Origin: Pseudomonadota bacterium
GTDB taxonomy: Bacteria > Pseudomonadota > Gammaproteobacteria > Burkholderiales > Burkholderiaceae_F
Direction of reading: 5' to 3'
Assembly: GCA_021838715.1 (NCBI GenBank)
Contig: JAKCCX010000004.1
Coordinates: 16,396-80,395, forward strand
Length of the DNA: 64,000 bases
Shown here: positions 51,857 through 62,370 of the stretch, in pieces
Numbering within the stretch: position 1 is the stretch's first letter
How the letters are laid out: the number at the start of each line of letters is the position of its first letter
Program-made: the position numbers and the translations under genes
Notes under the pieces: model-generated
What the model saw: the letters and a program-made list of their open reading frames with translations, nothing else
What the model was told of the DNA's origin: nothing
Database searches by the model: none

Positions 51857-54800
51857 ATGTGGATCGTCGAACTCGCCCTGCGCCGCCGCTATACCTTCAT
51901 CGTGATGGCGCTGCTCATCCTGCTCGCCACCCCGCTCGCGCTCATGAAGATGGCGACGGACATCCTGCCCGACATCGACATCCCGGTCGTCAGCATCATC
52001 TGGAACTACAGCGGCATGGCGGCCCCCGACATCGCGGATCGCGTCACCTCGGTGAGCGAGCGCGCCCTGACGACCACGGTCAACGACATCGAGCACATCG
52101 AATCGCAATCGCTCTATGGCACCGCGGTCGTCAAGGTCTTCTTCCAGCCCCGCGCCAACATCGCCACCGCCATCGCGCAGATCGTCTCGATCACCCAGGC
52201 GCAGCTGCGCCAGATGCCGCCCGGCATGCTGCCGCCGCTGGTGATCGAATACTCGGCATCCAGCATCCCGGTGATCCAGCTCGCGATCTCCGACCCGAAC
52301 GAATCGGAACCGCAACTCTTCGACACGGGCATGAACTTCCTGCGCCCGCAGCTGATCACCGTTCCCGGCGCGGCGGTCCCCTGGCCCTACGGCGGCAAGA
52401 CCCGCGTGATCTCGGTCGACCTCGACACCCGCGCCCTGCTCGCCAAGGGCCTCACGCCGATGGACGTGATCGGCGCCGTCAACGCCCAGAATCTGATCCT
52501 GCCCTCCGGAACGGCCAAAATCGGCGCGACCGAATACGCCATCGACGTCAAGGGCTCGCCCGACACCATCGCCGAACTCAATTCCTTGCCGGTGCGGACG
52601 GTCGGCGGCACGACGATCTACCTGCGCGAGGTCGCGCACGTGCGTGACGGTTTCACCCCGCAGACCAACGTCGTGCGGCTCGACGGCCGCCGCGGCGTGA
52701 TGCTGTCGGTCATCAAGAACGGCGGCGCCTCGACGCTGCAGGTCGTGCGCGACCTGCGCAAGCGCCTGCCCTACATCCTCCAGACCCTGCCGCGCACCCT
52801 CAAGCTCACGCCGCTCTTCGACCAATCGGTCTTCGTCAAGGCGGCGATCTCCGGGGTCGCCCGCGAAGCCGTGATCGCCGCCTGCCTCACCGCCGCGCTG
52901 ATCCTGCTCTTCCTCGGCAACTGGCGCAGCACGGCGATCGTCGCCGTTTCGATCCCGCTGTCGATCCTCTCCTCGATCCTCGCGCTCTGGGCGATGGGCC
53001 AGACGATCAACATCATGACCCTCGGCGGCCTTGCCCTGGCGGTGGGCATCCTGGTCGACGACGCGACGGTGACGATCGAGAACATCGAACGCCATCTCCA
53101 TCTCGGCAAGGACCTGCACGCGGCGATCCGGACCGGCGCGGGCGAGATCGCCCTGCCCGCCCTGGTGTCGACCCTGAGCATCTGCGTCGTCTTCGTGCCG
53201 ATGTTCTTCCTCACCGGGGTGGCGCATTACCTCTTCGTGCCGCTCGCCGAAGCCGTGGTGTTCGCGATGCTGGCGTCCTACGTCCTGTCGCGCACCCTGG
53301 TGCCGACCCTGGCGCTGATGCTCATGCAGCGCAGCCACGACGTGGCGGGGGCGAACCCCCTGCAGCGCTTGTACCGGCGCTTCGATGCCGCGTTCGAGCG
53401 CCTGCGCAACGGCTACGTCCTGCTGCTGAGCACCCTGCTGACGCGGCGCGGGCGCTTCACCACGCTGTTCCTGGCGTTCTGCGTGCTGTCCTGCGGCCTC
53501 TACCCGCTGCTCGGCCGCGACTTCTTCCCGAGCGTCGATGCCGGATTGATCCGCCTGCACATGCGCGCGCCCACCGGAACGCGGATCGAAGAAACCGCGC
53601 GCCTCTCGGCAGAGGTCGACGATACGATCCGCCGCCTCGTACCGGCGCGCGAACTCGGGACCATCCTCGACAACATCGGCGTTCCCTATAGCGGCATCAA
53701 TCTCTCCTACAGCAATTCCGGCACCTTCGGCACCCTGGACAGCGAGATCCAGGTCGCGCTGCGGCCGGGACACGAACCGACGCGCGCCATCGTCGACCGG
53801 CTGCGCGCCGAACTGCCGCGTCGATTCCCCGGGATCGAATTCTTCTTCCAGCCCGCCGACATCGTCACCCAGATCCTGAATTTCGGCCTGCCGGCGGCGA
53901 TCGACGTCCAGTTCGCCGGGCAACGCCTGCAGCAGAATTTCGCCTTGGCGTCGAAACTCTTCAAGCGCGTGCGCGCCATCCCGGGCGCGGTCGACGTCCA
54001 CATCCAGCAGCGGCTCGACGAGCCCACGATCGGGCTGCGGCTCGACCGCACCCGCGCGCAGCAGGCGGGCGCCAGTGCCAACGACATCGCCCAGAACGTG
54101 CTGCTGTCGCTCGCCGGCAGCACCCAGACGCAGCCGTCGTTCTGGCTCAACCCCAGGAACGGCATCGTCTACAACCTGGTGGTCCAGACGCCGCAGTATC
54201 AGGTCGACTCGATCGACTCGATGCTGCGCACGCCGGTCAACGCGCACCTGCGCAACCAGTTGCTGGGCAACCTCGTCGAGGTCGTCCCCGAACGGCGCTT
54301 CGCCGAGGTCTCCCACTACGACATCGCCCCGGTCGTCGATCTCGACGTGAGCGTCGAGGGCCGCGACCTGGGATCCGTGACGGCCGACGTCGAGCGCGCC
54401 GTGGCGGCGGTGCGGCCGCACCTGCCGCGCGGATCGCGGATCACCATCCGCGGCCAGGTCCAGACCATGCATTCGTCCTTCGTCGGACTGGGCATCGGCC
54501 TGGCGATGGCCGTCGTGCTGGTCTATCTGCTCATCGTCGTCAACTTCCAGTCGTGGATCGATCCATTCATCATCATCACCGCCTTGCCCGCCGCGTTGGC
54601 AGGCATCGCCTGGATGCTCTTTCTCACCGGCACGACGCTCAGCGTTCCCGCGCTCACCGGCGCGATCATGACCGTGGGCGTCGCCACGGCCAACAGCATC
54701 CTGCTCGTCTCCTTCGCGCGGCAGCGCCTCGACGCGGGCGCGCCGCCGCTCTCCGCCGCGCTCGAGGCCGGCGCCACGCGCCTGCGGCCGGTGCTGATGA

Positions 54801-55027
54801 CGGCGCTGGCGATGATCGTCGGCATGATTCCGATGGCCCTCGGCCTTGGCGAAGGAGGTGAGCAGAACGCGCCCCTGGGCCGTGCCACCATCGGCGGACT
54901 GCTCTTCGCCACGGTATCGACGCTGCTCTTCGTGCCGGTGGTGTTCGCGACGATCCACAAGCGGCTGGCGCACCGGCGCACCGCGGCAAGCGGGCTCCCC
55001 GCGACCGGAGTTTCCCCCAATGCGTGA
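51857..55027 (+). CDS. Efflux RND transporter permease subunit (AcrB-type)
   Basis: 1056 aa; TFIVMALLILLATPLALMKMATDILPDIDIPVVSIIWNYSGM; GGLALAVGILVDDATVTIENIERH. Confidence 0.95.
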   Translation: MWIVELALRRRYTFIVMALLILLATPLALMKMATDILPDIDIPVVSIIWNYSGMAAPDIADRVTSVSERALTTTVNDIEHIESQSLYGTAVVKVFFQPRANIATAIAQIVSITQAQLRQMPPGMLPPLVIEYSASSIPVIQLAISDPNESEPQLFDTGMNFLRPQLITVPGAAVPWPYGGKTRVISVDLDTRALLAKGLTPMDVIGAVNAQNLILPSGTAKIGATEYAIDVKGSPDTIAELNSLPVRTVGGTTIYLREVAHVRDGFTPQTNVVRLDGRRGVMLSVIKNGGASTLQVVRDLRKRLPYILQTLPRTLKLTPLFDQSVFVKAAISGVAREAVIAACLTAALILLFLGNWRSTAIVAVSIPLSILSSILALWAMGQTINIMTLGGLALAVGILVDDATVTIENIERHLHLGKDLHAAIRTGAGEIALPALVSTLSICVVFVPMFFLTGVAHYLFVPLAEAVVFAMLASYVLSRTLVPTLALMLMQRSHDVAGANPLQRLYRRFDAAFERLRNGYVLLLSTLLTRRGRFTTLFLAFCVLSCGLYPLLGRDFFPSVDAGLIRLHMRAPTGTRIEETARLSAEVDDTIRRLVPARELGTILDNIGVPYSGINLSYSNSGTFGTLDSEIQVALRPGHEPTRAIVDRLRAELPRRFPGIEFFFQPADIVTQILNFGLPAAIDVQFAGQRLQQNFALASKLFKRVRAIPGAVDVHIQQRLDEPTIGLRLDRTRAQQAGASANDIAQNVLLSLAGSTQTQPSFWLNPRNGIVYNLVVQTPQYQVDSIDSMLRTPVNAHLRNQLLGNLVEVVPERRFAEVSHYDIAPVVDLDVSVEGRDLGSVTADVERAVAAVRPHLPRGSRITIRGQVQTMHSSFVGLGIGLAMAVVLVYLLIVVNFQSWIDPFIIITALPAALAGIAWMLFLTGTTLSVPALTGAIMTVGVATANSILLVSFARQRLDAGAPPLSAALEAGATRLRPVLMTALAMIVGMIPMALGLGEGGEQNAPLGRATIGGLLFATVSTLLFVPVVFATIHKRLAHRRTAASGLPATGVSPNA

Positions 55028-55120
55028 CACGGCCCTCCCCCACCCCGTCCTGCGCTTGCGCAAAGCGCGGGAACACTTCGCGCGCGGAGCGACACGCCGC
55101 TCCGCGATGGTTGGATCGAC

Positions 55121-56338
55121 ATGACCCAAGACCGCCACGCCTCCCTCGGAATCCATCGCGGGTCTTCCGCGGCTCCCGGCGGGATTCCCCGGATCCGCAC
55201 CCTGCGGCGCGCATCCCGATTCGCCGTCGGCACGATCGCAGTCCTCGTGCTTGGCGCCGCCCTCGGCGTCGCCGGACGCCTGGCGCACTCGCGCGACCTG
55301 CGGGCGGCAACACGCCGGCAACAGGCCGTGTACGTCGCAACCACGGTCGTACACCGCGCCCGGGCAGGCGCCACCGTCGATCTGCCGGGCACCCTGCAGG
55401 GATATTTCGAGTCGCCCATCTACGCGCGGGCCAGCGGCTATGTCCGGAAGTGGTATCGCGACATCGGCGCGCGCGTGGGCAAGGGTGCGCTGCTCGCCGT
55501 CATCGAAACCCCGGAACTCGACCAGGAACTGCAGCAGGCGGTCGCGGATCGCGCGCGCGCGGCGGCGGCACGGACGATCGCCAACATCACCGCACAGCGC
55601 TGGGCGGCCCTGCAGCAACACGACGCGGTGTCGCGGCAGGCCGCCGATGAAAAGCGCAGCGCCGCCGAGCAGGCGCAGGCGGCACTCGCCGCCGCCGACG
55701 CCAACGTGCGCAGGCTCCGTGCGCTGAAAGGCTTCCAGCGCGTGCTGGCGCCGTATGCCGGCGTCATCACCCGGCGCGACGTCGACGTGGGCGATCTGGT
55801 GAACGCCGGCAACGGCGGCTTTCCGAGCGCACTGTTCCACATCGCGCAGATCGATCCGCTGCGGCTCTACATCGACGTGCCGCAACGCTATGCGCCCTCG
55901 GTACGGATCGATGAACCGGTGACGGTCACGCAGTCGGAACTGGCGACGCCCCTCCACGGCAAGGTCGTGCGCACGGCCCGCGCCATCGACCCGGTCACCC
56001 GCACGCTCCAGGTGGAGGTCGACCTGCCGAACCGGGACGGGCGCCTGCTCCCCGGCGCCTACGTCGAAGCGCGCGTGCCGGTCGGCGCGACCGGCACCCT
56101 GCTCGCCCCCGACGACGCGCTGCTGTTCCGTGCCGCCGGCCCGCGGATCGCGGTGATCGACGCGAACGGCCGCATCCACCTGAAGGCGGTGAGCCTGGGC
56201 CGCGACATGGGGCGCACGATCGAGATCCTGCGCGGACTCCGCGACGGCGACCGCATCGTGCGCAATCCACCGGATTCCCTGGCGGACGGCGACGTCGTCA
56301 CCGTGCAGGCGGCCACGACCGGGGATCGCGCGCAATGA
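55121..56338 (+). CDS. Efflux RND transporter periplasmic adaptor subunit
   Basis: HlyD-type VDLPGTLQGYFESPIYARASGYVRKWYRDIGARVGKGALLAVIETPELDQEL. Confidence 0.95.
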   Translation: MTQDRHASLGIHRGSSAAPGGIPRIRTLRRASRFAVGTIAVLVLGAALGVAGRLAHSRDLRAATRRQQAVYVATTVVHRARAGATVDLPGTLQGYFESPIYARASGYVRKWYRDIGARVGKGALLAVIETPELDQELQQAVADRARAAAARTIANITAQRWAALQQHDAVSRQAADEKRSAAEQAQAALAAADANVRRLRALKGFQRVLAPYAGVITRRDVDVGDLVNAGNGGFPSALFHIAQIDPLRLYIDVPQRYAPSVRIDEPVTVTQSELATPLHGKVVRTARAIDPVTRTLQVEVDLPNRDGRLLPGAYVEARVPVGATGTLLAPDDALLFRAAGPRIAVIDANGRIHLKAVSLGRDMGRTIEILRGLRDGDRIVRNPPDSLADGDVVTVQAATTGDRAQ

Positions 56339-57891
56339 CGTTGCGCAGCGCCGAACCATTGCCGACGCACGGCGACCACCGCGCCCGCCGCTCCCGCGCT
56401 GCGGGCGCCGGGGCGCCCGGGCCGAGGATCGGGCGCTGGGCCGGCGTCCTTCTGATCGCGCTGGGCGGCTGCACGGTCGGCCCCGACTACCGGCGGCCGG
56501 CGACGGATCTGCCGCCGGCCTGGAAGACCGAGGCGCCCTGGCACGCCGCGGCGCCCGCGGACGGCGTCCGGCGCGGCGCGTGGTGGACGGTGTTTGCCGA
56601 CCCGCAACTCGACGCACTGGAAGCCGCGGCGCTCGCCGGGAGCCCCAGCCTGGCGATCGCCGGCGAACGGCTTGCCCAGGCCCAGGCGGTGGTCACGCAG
56701 ACCGCAAGCGCCCTGGTGCCGCAGGTCGGCCTCGGCGCGACCGCGTCGCGCACGCGCCTCTCCGGCACCCGGCCGCGCTTCATCTACTCGTTCGTCCTGC
56801 CCTCCGCCGTCCAGAACGATTTCGTGGTGGCGCCCTCGGTGGCGTACGAGACGGACCTCTTCGGCAAGATCCGTCGCGAGGTCGAAGCGGCAAACGCCGC
56901 GGCGCAGCAGGCACAGGCGGATCTCGAGACCGCGCGGCTGGTACTCACCGCCGATGTCGCCGCCGCCTATTTCACTCTGCGGGAGCTCGATGCCGAAACC
57001 GACACCGTCCGGCGCGGCGTCGCACTGCAGCGTCAGGCGCTCGTCATCGTGCGCGCCCAGCACGACATCGGCTCGGCCTCGGCGATCGATGTCGCCAACC
57101 AGGTCGCGGCGCTCGAATCCGCCACCACCGAAATCGAAGCCCTGCAAGTCCAGCGCGACCGGACGGAGCATGAGATCGCCGCCCTGCTTGGCAAGCCGGC
57201 GCCGACCTTCACCATTGCTCCGGATCCGCACCCGCGCCGCGTGCCGTCGATCCCCGCCGGCGTTCCGTCCGACCTCCTGCAGCGGCGCCCCGACATCGCC
57301 TCGGCCGAACGCGCGATGGCCGCGGCCAATGCGCAGATCGGCGTCGCCAAGGCGGCGTTCTATCCCGACATCCGGCTCGGCCTTTCGGGGGGCACCGAAA
57401 GCCGGATGGTCTCGCAGTTGCTGCAGGCACCGTCGATCATCTGGTCGTTCGGCGTCTCGGCGGCGCAAGTCCTCTACGACGGCGGCTATCGCTCCGCGGG
57501 CGTGGCGATGGCGCAGTCCGGCTATCGGGCCGCCAACGACGCATACCGCAAGACCGTTCTGGGAGCGATGCAGGAAGTTCAAGACGGACTGACCACCGCG
57601 GAGGACCTCGATCGCGCCGCGCGGGAGGCCGCGGCAGCGAGCGCCGGCGCCCGCAGCGCGCGCGATCTCGCCCGCGATCGCTATGCCGTCGGGGTGGACG
57701 ATCGCCTCGATGTGATCCACGCCCAGGAGGCGCTGGTCGCCGATGAACGCCGGCAGGTGCAGATCGGCGGCCAGCGATTGGGCAATTCCGTGTATCTCAT
57801 CAAAGCCCTGGGTGGGTACTGGAGCGGATCTGCGCTGCGTGCACCGGCAGATTCCGGCACCGCGGGATCCCCGCGGAAATCGGCCGGCTGA
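56335..57891 (+). CDS. NodT-family outer membrane efflux lipoprotein
   Basis: LIALGGCTVGPDYRRPATDLPPAW; two TolC-like repeats; ATGA overlap with adaptor gene. Confidence 0.95.
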   Translation: MTLRSAEPLPTHGDHRARRSRAAGAGAPGPRIGRWAGVLLIALGGCTVGPDYRRPATDLPPAWKTEAPWHAAAPADGVRRGAWWTVFADPQLDALEAAALAGSPSLAIAGERLAQAQAVVTQTASALVPQVGLGATASRTRLSGTRPRFIYSFVLPSAVQNDFVVAPSVAYETDLFGKIRREVEAANAAAQQAQADLETARLVLTADVAAAYFTLRELDAETDTVRRGVALQRQALVIVRAQHDIGSASAIDVANQVAALESATTEIEALQVQRDRTEHEIAALLGKPAPTFTIAPDPHPRRVPSIPAGVPSDLLQRRPDIASAERAMAAANAQIGVAKAAFYPDIRLGLSGGTESRMVSQLLQAPSIIWSFGVSAAQVLYDGGYRSAGVAMAQSGYRAANDAYRKTVLGAMQEVQDGLTTAEDLDRAAREAAAASAGARSARDLARDRYAVGVDDRLDVIHAQEALVADERRQVQIGGQRLGNSVYLIKALGGYWSGSALRAPADSGTAGSPRKSAG

Positions 57892-58002
57892 TCCCGCCTG
57901 CGCCGCGGCCAACGACGGGGTTGCGCACCAGCCGTGTACCATCTCTCCTGGGGTACGGCGGTGCGATGCCGTGATCAATGCTCCGAACTCCGGGTTTCCT
58001 GC

Positions 58003-58587
58003 ATGCCGATCGTTCGCCTTGCGCGGTTCTTCGCCGAAACAACGGCCATCCTGCTTCTGCTTTGCGCCTGCGGCACCATGCTGCCGAAAGGCGCACACCA
58101 GATGCCCCTTCCCTGGGCGAACTACGATCAGGCACTCGCCGCGATCAACGGGATCGTCGCGTTCAAGACAACGCGCGCCGAGTTGCGCGCGGAGCACATC
58201 GACCCGGCGACCAACCCGTCGATCACCGTGCTGACGTACACCGACCTGCTGGCGCGATTTCCCGCCGCCCCCGCGGTCCCGGCGGGACGCCTCGACCGCG
58301 GAATCGCCGCCTGCCTGGGGGCAGGGAAGCAGTGCAGCGCCTACTGGATCTCCATCCGGCAGGTCAGGACGCGCCGAACCGGCAATTTCTGGCTGGACCT
58401 GTTCAACTTCCACCGGCATACGGTGACGACCGGCTGGACATTCCGGGCGATGATCCTGTTCGTCGGCGACACGGTCGTGTATGCCCTGGGTAGCGGCCAG
58501 CCCAACATCAACGAAGTGCGTTCAAGCCACAATCCGCTCGGTCCCCTGCAGGGGATCGGCGAGGCGCTTCGGCCGAGCGGTCTGTAA
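58003..58587 (+). CDS. Putative lipoprotein of unknown function
   Basis: MPIVRLARFFAETTAILLLLCACGTMLPKGAH...; lipobox LCAC. Confidence 0.65.
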   Translation: MPIVRLARFFAETTAILLLLCACGTMLPKGAHQMPLPWANYDQALAAINGIVAFKTTRAELRAEHIDPATNPSITVLTYTDLLARFPAAPAVPAGRLDRGIAACLGAGKQCSAYWISIRQVRTRRTGNFWLDLFNFHRHTVTTGWTFRAMILFVGDTVVYALGSGQPNINEVRSSHNPLGPLQGIGEALRPSGL

Positions 58588-58713
58588 GCGGCGGCGCATC
58601 CGCAGGGCCGGGAGCGCGCGGGTTTCTTCGCGCGGCAGAAATCACCGCTGCGTCGCGCACAGCGGATTCGGGCGGGAGTACGCTACGCACTCCGATTTTC
58701 CAAGGAGGACGCC

Positions 58714-59160
58714 ATGATCCGCCATCTCCGTCGCCACGCCTTCGCCGTGCGATGTGCCGCCATCCTCGCCCTGCCGTTGTCGTTCGCCCTGCCCGCCCGG
58801 GCGATGGACCCCCAGCTGGCGCAGGCCGTCGCCCAAGGCAAGCAGATGTACATGCACGACACGTTCGGCGGCAACGGACGCGTGTGCAACACCTGCCACC
58901 TCGGCGGCGGCCGTGAGCCGGGCCGCCTGCCCGACGGCACCCGGATCCCGAGTCTGACCAACGCCGCGGCGATCTTCCCGCGCATCTCGCGCCGGAACGG
59001 CCAGCTGCTCACGCTTCCCGACCAGGTTGCGCACTGCATCGGCGGCGCCTTGCGGGGCAACCCGCCGGATTACGGCAGCGCCCAGCTCAATGCCCTGGTG
59101 GCGTACGTCACCTCGCTGGCCGAGGGCAAGCCCATCGACATGGGCGGCAAGCCGCGCTGA
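58714..59160 (+). CDS. Exported c-type cytochrome
   Basis: Signal peptide ending ARA; haem motif CNTCH; RIPSLTNAAAIFPRISRRNGQLLTLPDQVAHCIGG. Confidence 0.85.
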   Translation: MIRHLRRHAFAVRCAAILALPLSFALPARAMDPQLAQAVAQGKQMYMHDTFGGNGRVCNTCHLGGGREPGRLPDGTRIPSLTNAAAIFPRISRRNGQLLTLPDQVAHCIGGALRGNPPDYGSAQLNALVAYVTSLAEGKPIDMGGKPR

Positions 59161-59479
59161 GGCCGGCGTCCCGCAGCTTGCCGGCCATGCTCCCGGCAAG
59201 CGCGGACCGCCCGAAGCCGGGCCGGCGGATCATCCGTCTGCACAGTGGTTGCTCCGGCGCAACGTTTGGCGCGGAATCCCTGTATCCAATGGGGAAAGGC
59301 GGTGATAACATCCTCGCGCCGCGGGCCATTTGGAAGAATTTCCGTCATGTCAACCGGATGTCAACCGAATCTTCGCGCAAATCGTTTTTCCGCTCTGGTC
59401 ACCGTGGATATCCCTGTGTGACCCGAGTGAAATTTCGTCCCGACAAATTTGAATCACAACTCCTGGGAGTCTGTACCTC

Positions 59480-59998
59480 ATGAACCGCGCCCTCCTGATT
59501 GCCCTTGCCTCGATGCTGGCCGCCGCCGCCTGCACGACGGTCAAGCCCCTGCCCGCCAGCAGCACCCCCGCTCCGGCGCCGGCCGCGCAACCCGCTCCGG
59601 CCGCGAGCGCCGCTCCGGCCCCGAGCCCGGAACAAGTCTTCCAGCAGAAGGCCCAGGGTCTCGACGCCAATGAAAGCGTCTATTTCGCCTTCGATCGCTA
59701 CAACATCCTGGCCGATCAGGCGGCGGCGATCCGCAATCACGCCAATCTGGCGATCGCCTACCCGAACGACCACATCACGATCCAGGGCAACTGCGACGAG
59801 CGCGGCAGCGCCGAATACAACCTGGCGCTGGGCCAGCATCGTGCCGACGCGGTCAAGCACGCCCTCGTCGCCGAAGGCGTTTCCGCCAGCCGCATCGACA
59901 CCGTGAGCTTCGGCAAGTCCAAGCCGCGCGCGCTGTGCCATGCCGAGCGCTGCTGGAAGGAAAACCGCCGCGCCGACTTCGTCGACGCCTGGCAGTAA
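59480..59998 (+). CDS. pal: Peptidoglycan-associated lipoprotein (OmpA family)
   Basis: Lipobox AAAC; VYFAFDRYNILADQAAAIRNHANLAIAYPNDHITIQGNCDERGSAEYNLALGQHRADAVK. Confidence 0.9.
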   Translation: MNRALLIALASMLAAAACTTVKPLPASSTPAPAPAAQPAPAASAAPAPSPEQVFQQKAQGLDANESVYFAFDRYNILADQAAAIRNHANLAIAYPNDHITIQGNCDERGSAEYNLALGQHRADAVKHALVAEGVSASRIDTVSFGKSKPRALCHAERCWKENRRADFVDAWQ

Positions 59999-60016
59999 CG
60001 TAGGATTTGCTCTACC

Positions 60017-60071
60017 ATTCGCTCTTCTGAGCGAATCAGGCGGCGGCTGACAAGCCGCCGCCTGTTTTTTT
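60017..60071 (+). terminator. Tandem hairpins ending in a canonical rho-independent terminator after pal
   Basis: ATTCGCTC-TTCT-GAGCGAAT then AGGCGGCGGC-TGACAA-GCCGCCGCCT followed by GTTTTTTT. Confidence 0.9.
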
Positions 60072-60074
60072 GTC

Positions 60075-61379
60075 ATGGCGATCGCCAACCTAATCCATCC
60101 GACGAAGCTGTTCAGTTCCGCGCGCTGGCGTACCCGGTTCACGATCTGGACGTTCGCCGCCATCGCCGGGATCGCGGCAGTCGGCTTCACCAAGCTCTCC
60201 GATCTGGCGCTGGACGCATTCAGCCGCGTGACCGACGGCCGGCTCTGGCTGACCTTGCTGCTCACCCCCAGCCTCGGCATGGTCGTGGTCTGGGCGACCA
60301 CGCGCTATTTTCCGGGCGCGCAAGGCAGTGGCATCCCCCAGGCGATCGCCGCCACCCGCGCGCTGGCAAAGCATGAGCCGGTGAGCCGGCTGCTGTCGCT
60401 GCGCATCGCAGTCGGCAAGGTGTTCCTGGGCGCCCTGGCGCTGTTTGCCGGGTTTTCCGCCGGACGCGAGGGGCCGACCGTTCATATCAGCGCGATCTTC
60501 ATGCTGCTTGCGCACCGCTGGCTGCCGAACCAGCGTGTGATCCGGGCACCGGATCTGGTCATCGCCGGCGGCGCCGCCGGCATTGCGGCGGCGTTCAACA
60601 CCCCCCTCGCCGGCATCGTCTTCGCGATCGAGGAGCTGGCGCGCCGCTTCGAAGCGCGCACCTCGGCGGTACTCCTCAGCACGATCATCGTCTCCGGCCT
60701 CACCGCCATCGCGTTCGAGGGCAATTACCTCTACTTCGGCAAGCTCATCGTGGGGTCGGTCGGCGTGGACATCATCCCGGCCATCCTCGTGGGCGGGGTG
60801 GTCTGCGGCCTCGCGGGCGGGGCATTCAGCCATCTCATGCTGCTGCCCCAGCGCCAGGGCCACATGTGGCTATGGCAGATGCGCAAACAGCATCCGGTGC
60901 GGTTTGCCGGCATCTGCGGCCTGGTCGTGGCCATCATCGGCATCGCCAGCGGCGGCGTGTCGCTGGGCAGCGGCTACGGCATCACCGCCGCGGCGATCAA
61001 CGGACAGATTCATCTGCCCTGGTACACGCCGATCGCACGCTTTGCGGCAACCGCGGTCTCCTATCTGTCGGGCATTCCCGGCGGCCTGTTCGCCCCCGGC
61101 CTGGCCGCCGGCGCGGCGATCGGGTTCGATCTGGTGAACTTGTTTCACTTCGGAATCGGCGTCCATCCGGTGGTCGCCATCTGCATGGCCGGGTTTCTCG
61201 CGGCGTTGACCCAATCGCCCATCACCTCGGCGATCATCGTCATGGAAATGGTCGACGGCCACACGATGGTGATCAGCCTGATGACCGCCGCGCTGCTCTC
61301 GAAGGCGATCAGCGAACGCTTCGGACCCGAGCTCTACCAGGAACTGTCGCTGTCCTTTGATTCTCGGCCACGAGAATAG
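60075..61379 (+). CDS. ClC-type chloride channel/transporter
   Basis: Motifs GSGIPQ, GREGPTVHI, GGLFAPGLAAGA. Confidence 0.92.
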   Translation: MAIANLIHPTKLFSSARWRTRFTIWTFAAIAGIAAVGFTKLSDLALDAFSRVTDGRLWLTLLLTPSLGMVVVWATTRYFPGAQGSGIPQAIAATRALAKHEPVSRLLSLRIAVGKVFLGALALFAGFSAGREGPTVHISAIFMLLAHRWLPNQRVIRAPDLVIAGGAAGIAAAFNTPLAGIVFAIEELARRFEARTSAVLLSTIIVSGLTAIAFEGNYLYFGKLIVGSVGVDIIPAILVGGVVCGLAGGAFSHLMLLPQRQGHMWLWQMRKQHPVRFAGICGLVVAIIGIASGGVSLGSGYGITAAAINGQIHLPWYTPIARFAATAVSYLSGIPGGLFAPGLAAGAAIGFDLVNLFHFGIGVHPVVAICMAGFLAALTQSPITSAIIVMEMVDGHTMVISLMTAALLSKAISERFGPELYQELSLSFDSRPRE

Positions 61380-61526
61380 GTTTCACTCCGGCAGCCACCC
61401 GCCGACTCCGCCGTTTCCCGAGTCCGTTTTGCGCTACGCTGCGCGGATTCGGCGGTGGAGGTCTGCGCCGGACCACCGCGCGTACCGAGGCGCCGCCGGG
61501 TTCGGAGTTTCCATATAGGGGGGGAC

Positions 61527-62315
61527 GTGGGACTGGAGCTCTACAACAAGAACGAACATACCTGCATCCTGTTCACGGACCTCGTCGATGAGCAGGGCGA
61601 TGCGGTCCAGGCCAACCAGGTCCTGATCGTCGATCATGGCCGCGGCATGTTGCTCGACCCCGGCGGCAACATGACCTACAACGAGCTCTTCATCAGCATG
61701 AGCCGTTTCTTTCCGCCCAAGGAACTCCAGTACGTATTCGCCTCGCATGCCGATCCGGACATCGTCGCCTCCCTGCCGCGGTGGCTGTCGGCGAGCAACA
61801 CCCGCCTGCTGATCTCGCGCCTATGGGCGCGTTTCGTACCGCACTTCGCGCCCCCGGGGCGCACGGAAGGCCGCGTCACCGCGATTCCCGATCGCGGTGG
61901 CGTGGTAACGGTAGGCAATGCGCAGCTGCTGATCCTGCCCGCGCATTTCCTGCACTCGGAAGGAAATTTCCAGGTCTACGATCCGATCTCCCGGATCCTG
62001 TTCAGCGGCGACATCGGTGCCTCGATGCTGCCGCAGGAGCGGATCAAGCAGGAGGTGACGAATCTTGAAGAACATCTGACCGGAATGCTGGCGTTCCACC
62101 GAAGGTACATGGTCAGCAACCGCGCCTGCGCGTTGTGGGCGGAGATGGTTTCGCGGCTCGACATCGAAGCCATCGTCCCGCAGCACGGCGCACCGATCCG
62201 CGGCAAGGCCGCCGTCGCGCGCTTCATCGAATGGATCGCCGGCCTGCGTTGCGGCATCGACCTGATGACCGAAGAGAACTATCGCATCCCCGATCCGCAG
62301 TGGCGGATCGAGTAA
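61527..62315 (+). CDS. MBL-fold metallohydrolase, flavodiiron ODP-like
   Basis: LIVDHGRGMLLDPGGNMTYNELF...YVFASHADPDIVASLP...LPAHFLHSEGNFQVYDP...LFSGDIGAS...IVPQHGAPIRG; GTG start. Confidence 0.85.
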   Translation: MGLELYNKNEHTCILFTDLVDEQGDAVQANQVLIVDHGRGMLLDPGGNMTYNELFISMSRFFPPKELQYVFASHADPDIVASLPRWLSASNTRLLISRLWARFVPHFAPPGRTEGRVTAIPDRGGVVTVGNAQLLILPAHFLHSEGNFQVYDPISRILFSGDIGASMLPQERIKQEVTNLEEHLTGMLAFHRRYMVSNRACALWAEMVSRLDIEAIVPQHGAPIRGKAAVARFIEWIAGLRCGIDLMTEENYRIPDPQWRIE

Positions 62316-62370
62316 TGCGGCGCGCCGGCATGGCGCGTCGCATGCGTTCCGGGATCGCGCGTGCCGGTCT

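Noticed and set aside
50714-56617. 1967-aa minus-strand ORF
   Set aside because: Only the final 295 aa (pirin, from 51601) are genuine; the rest is antisense to the RND operon.
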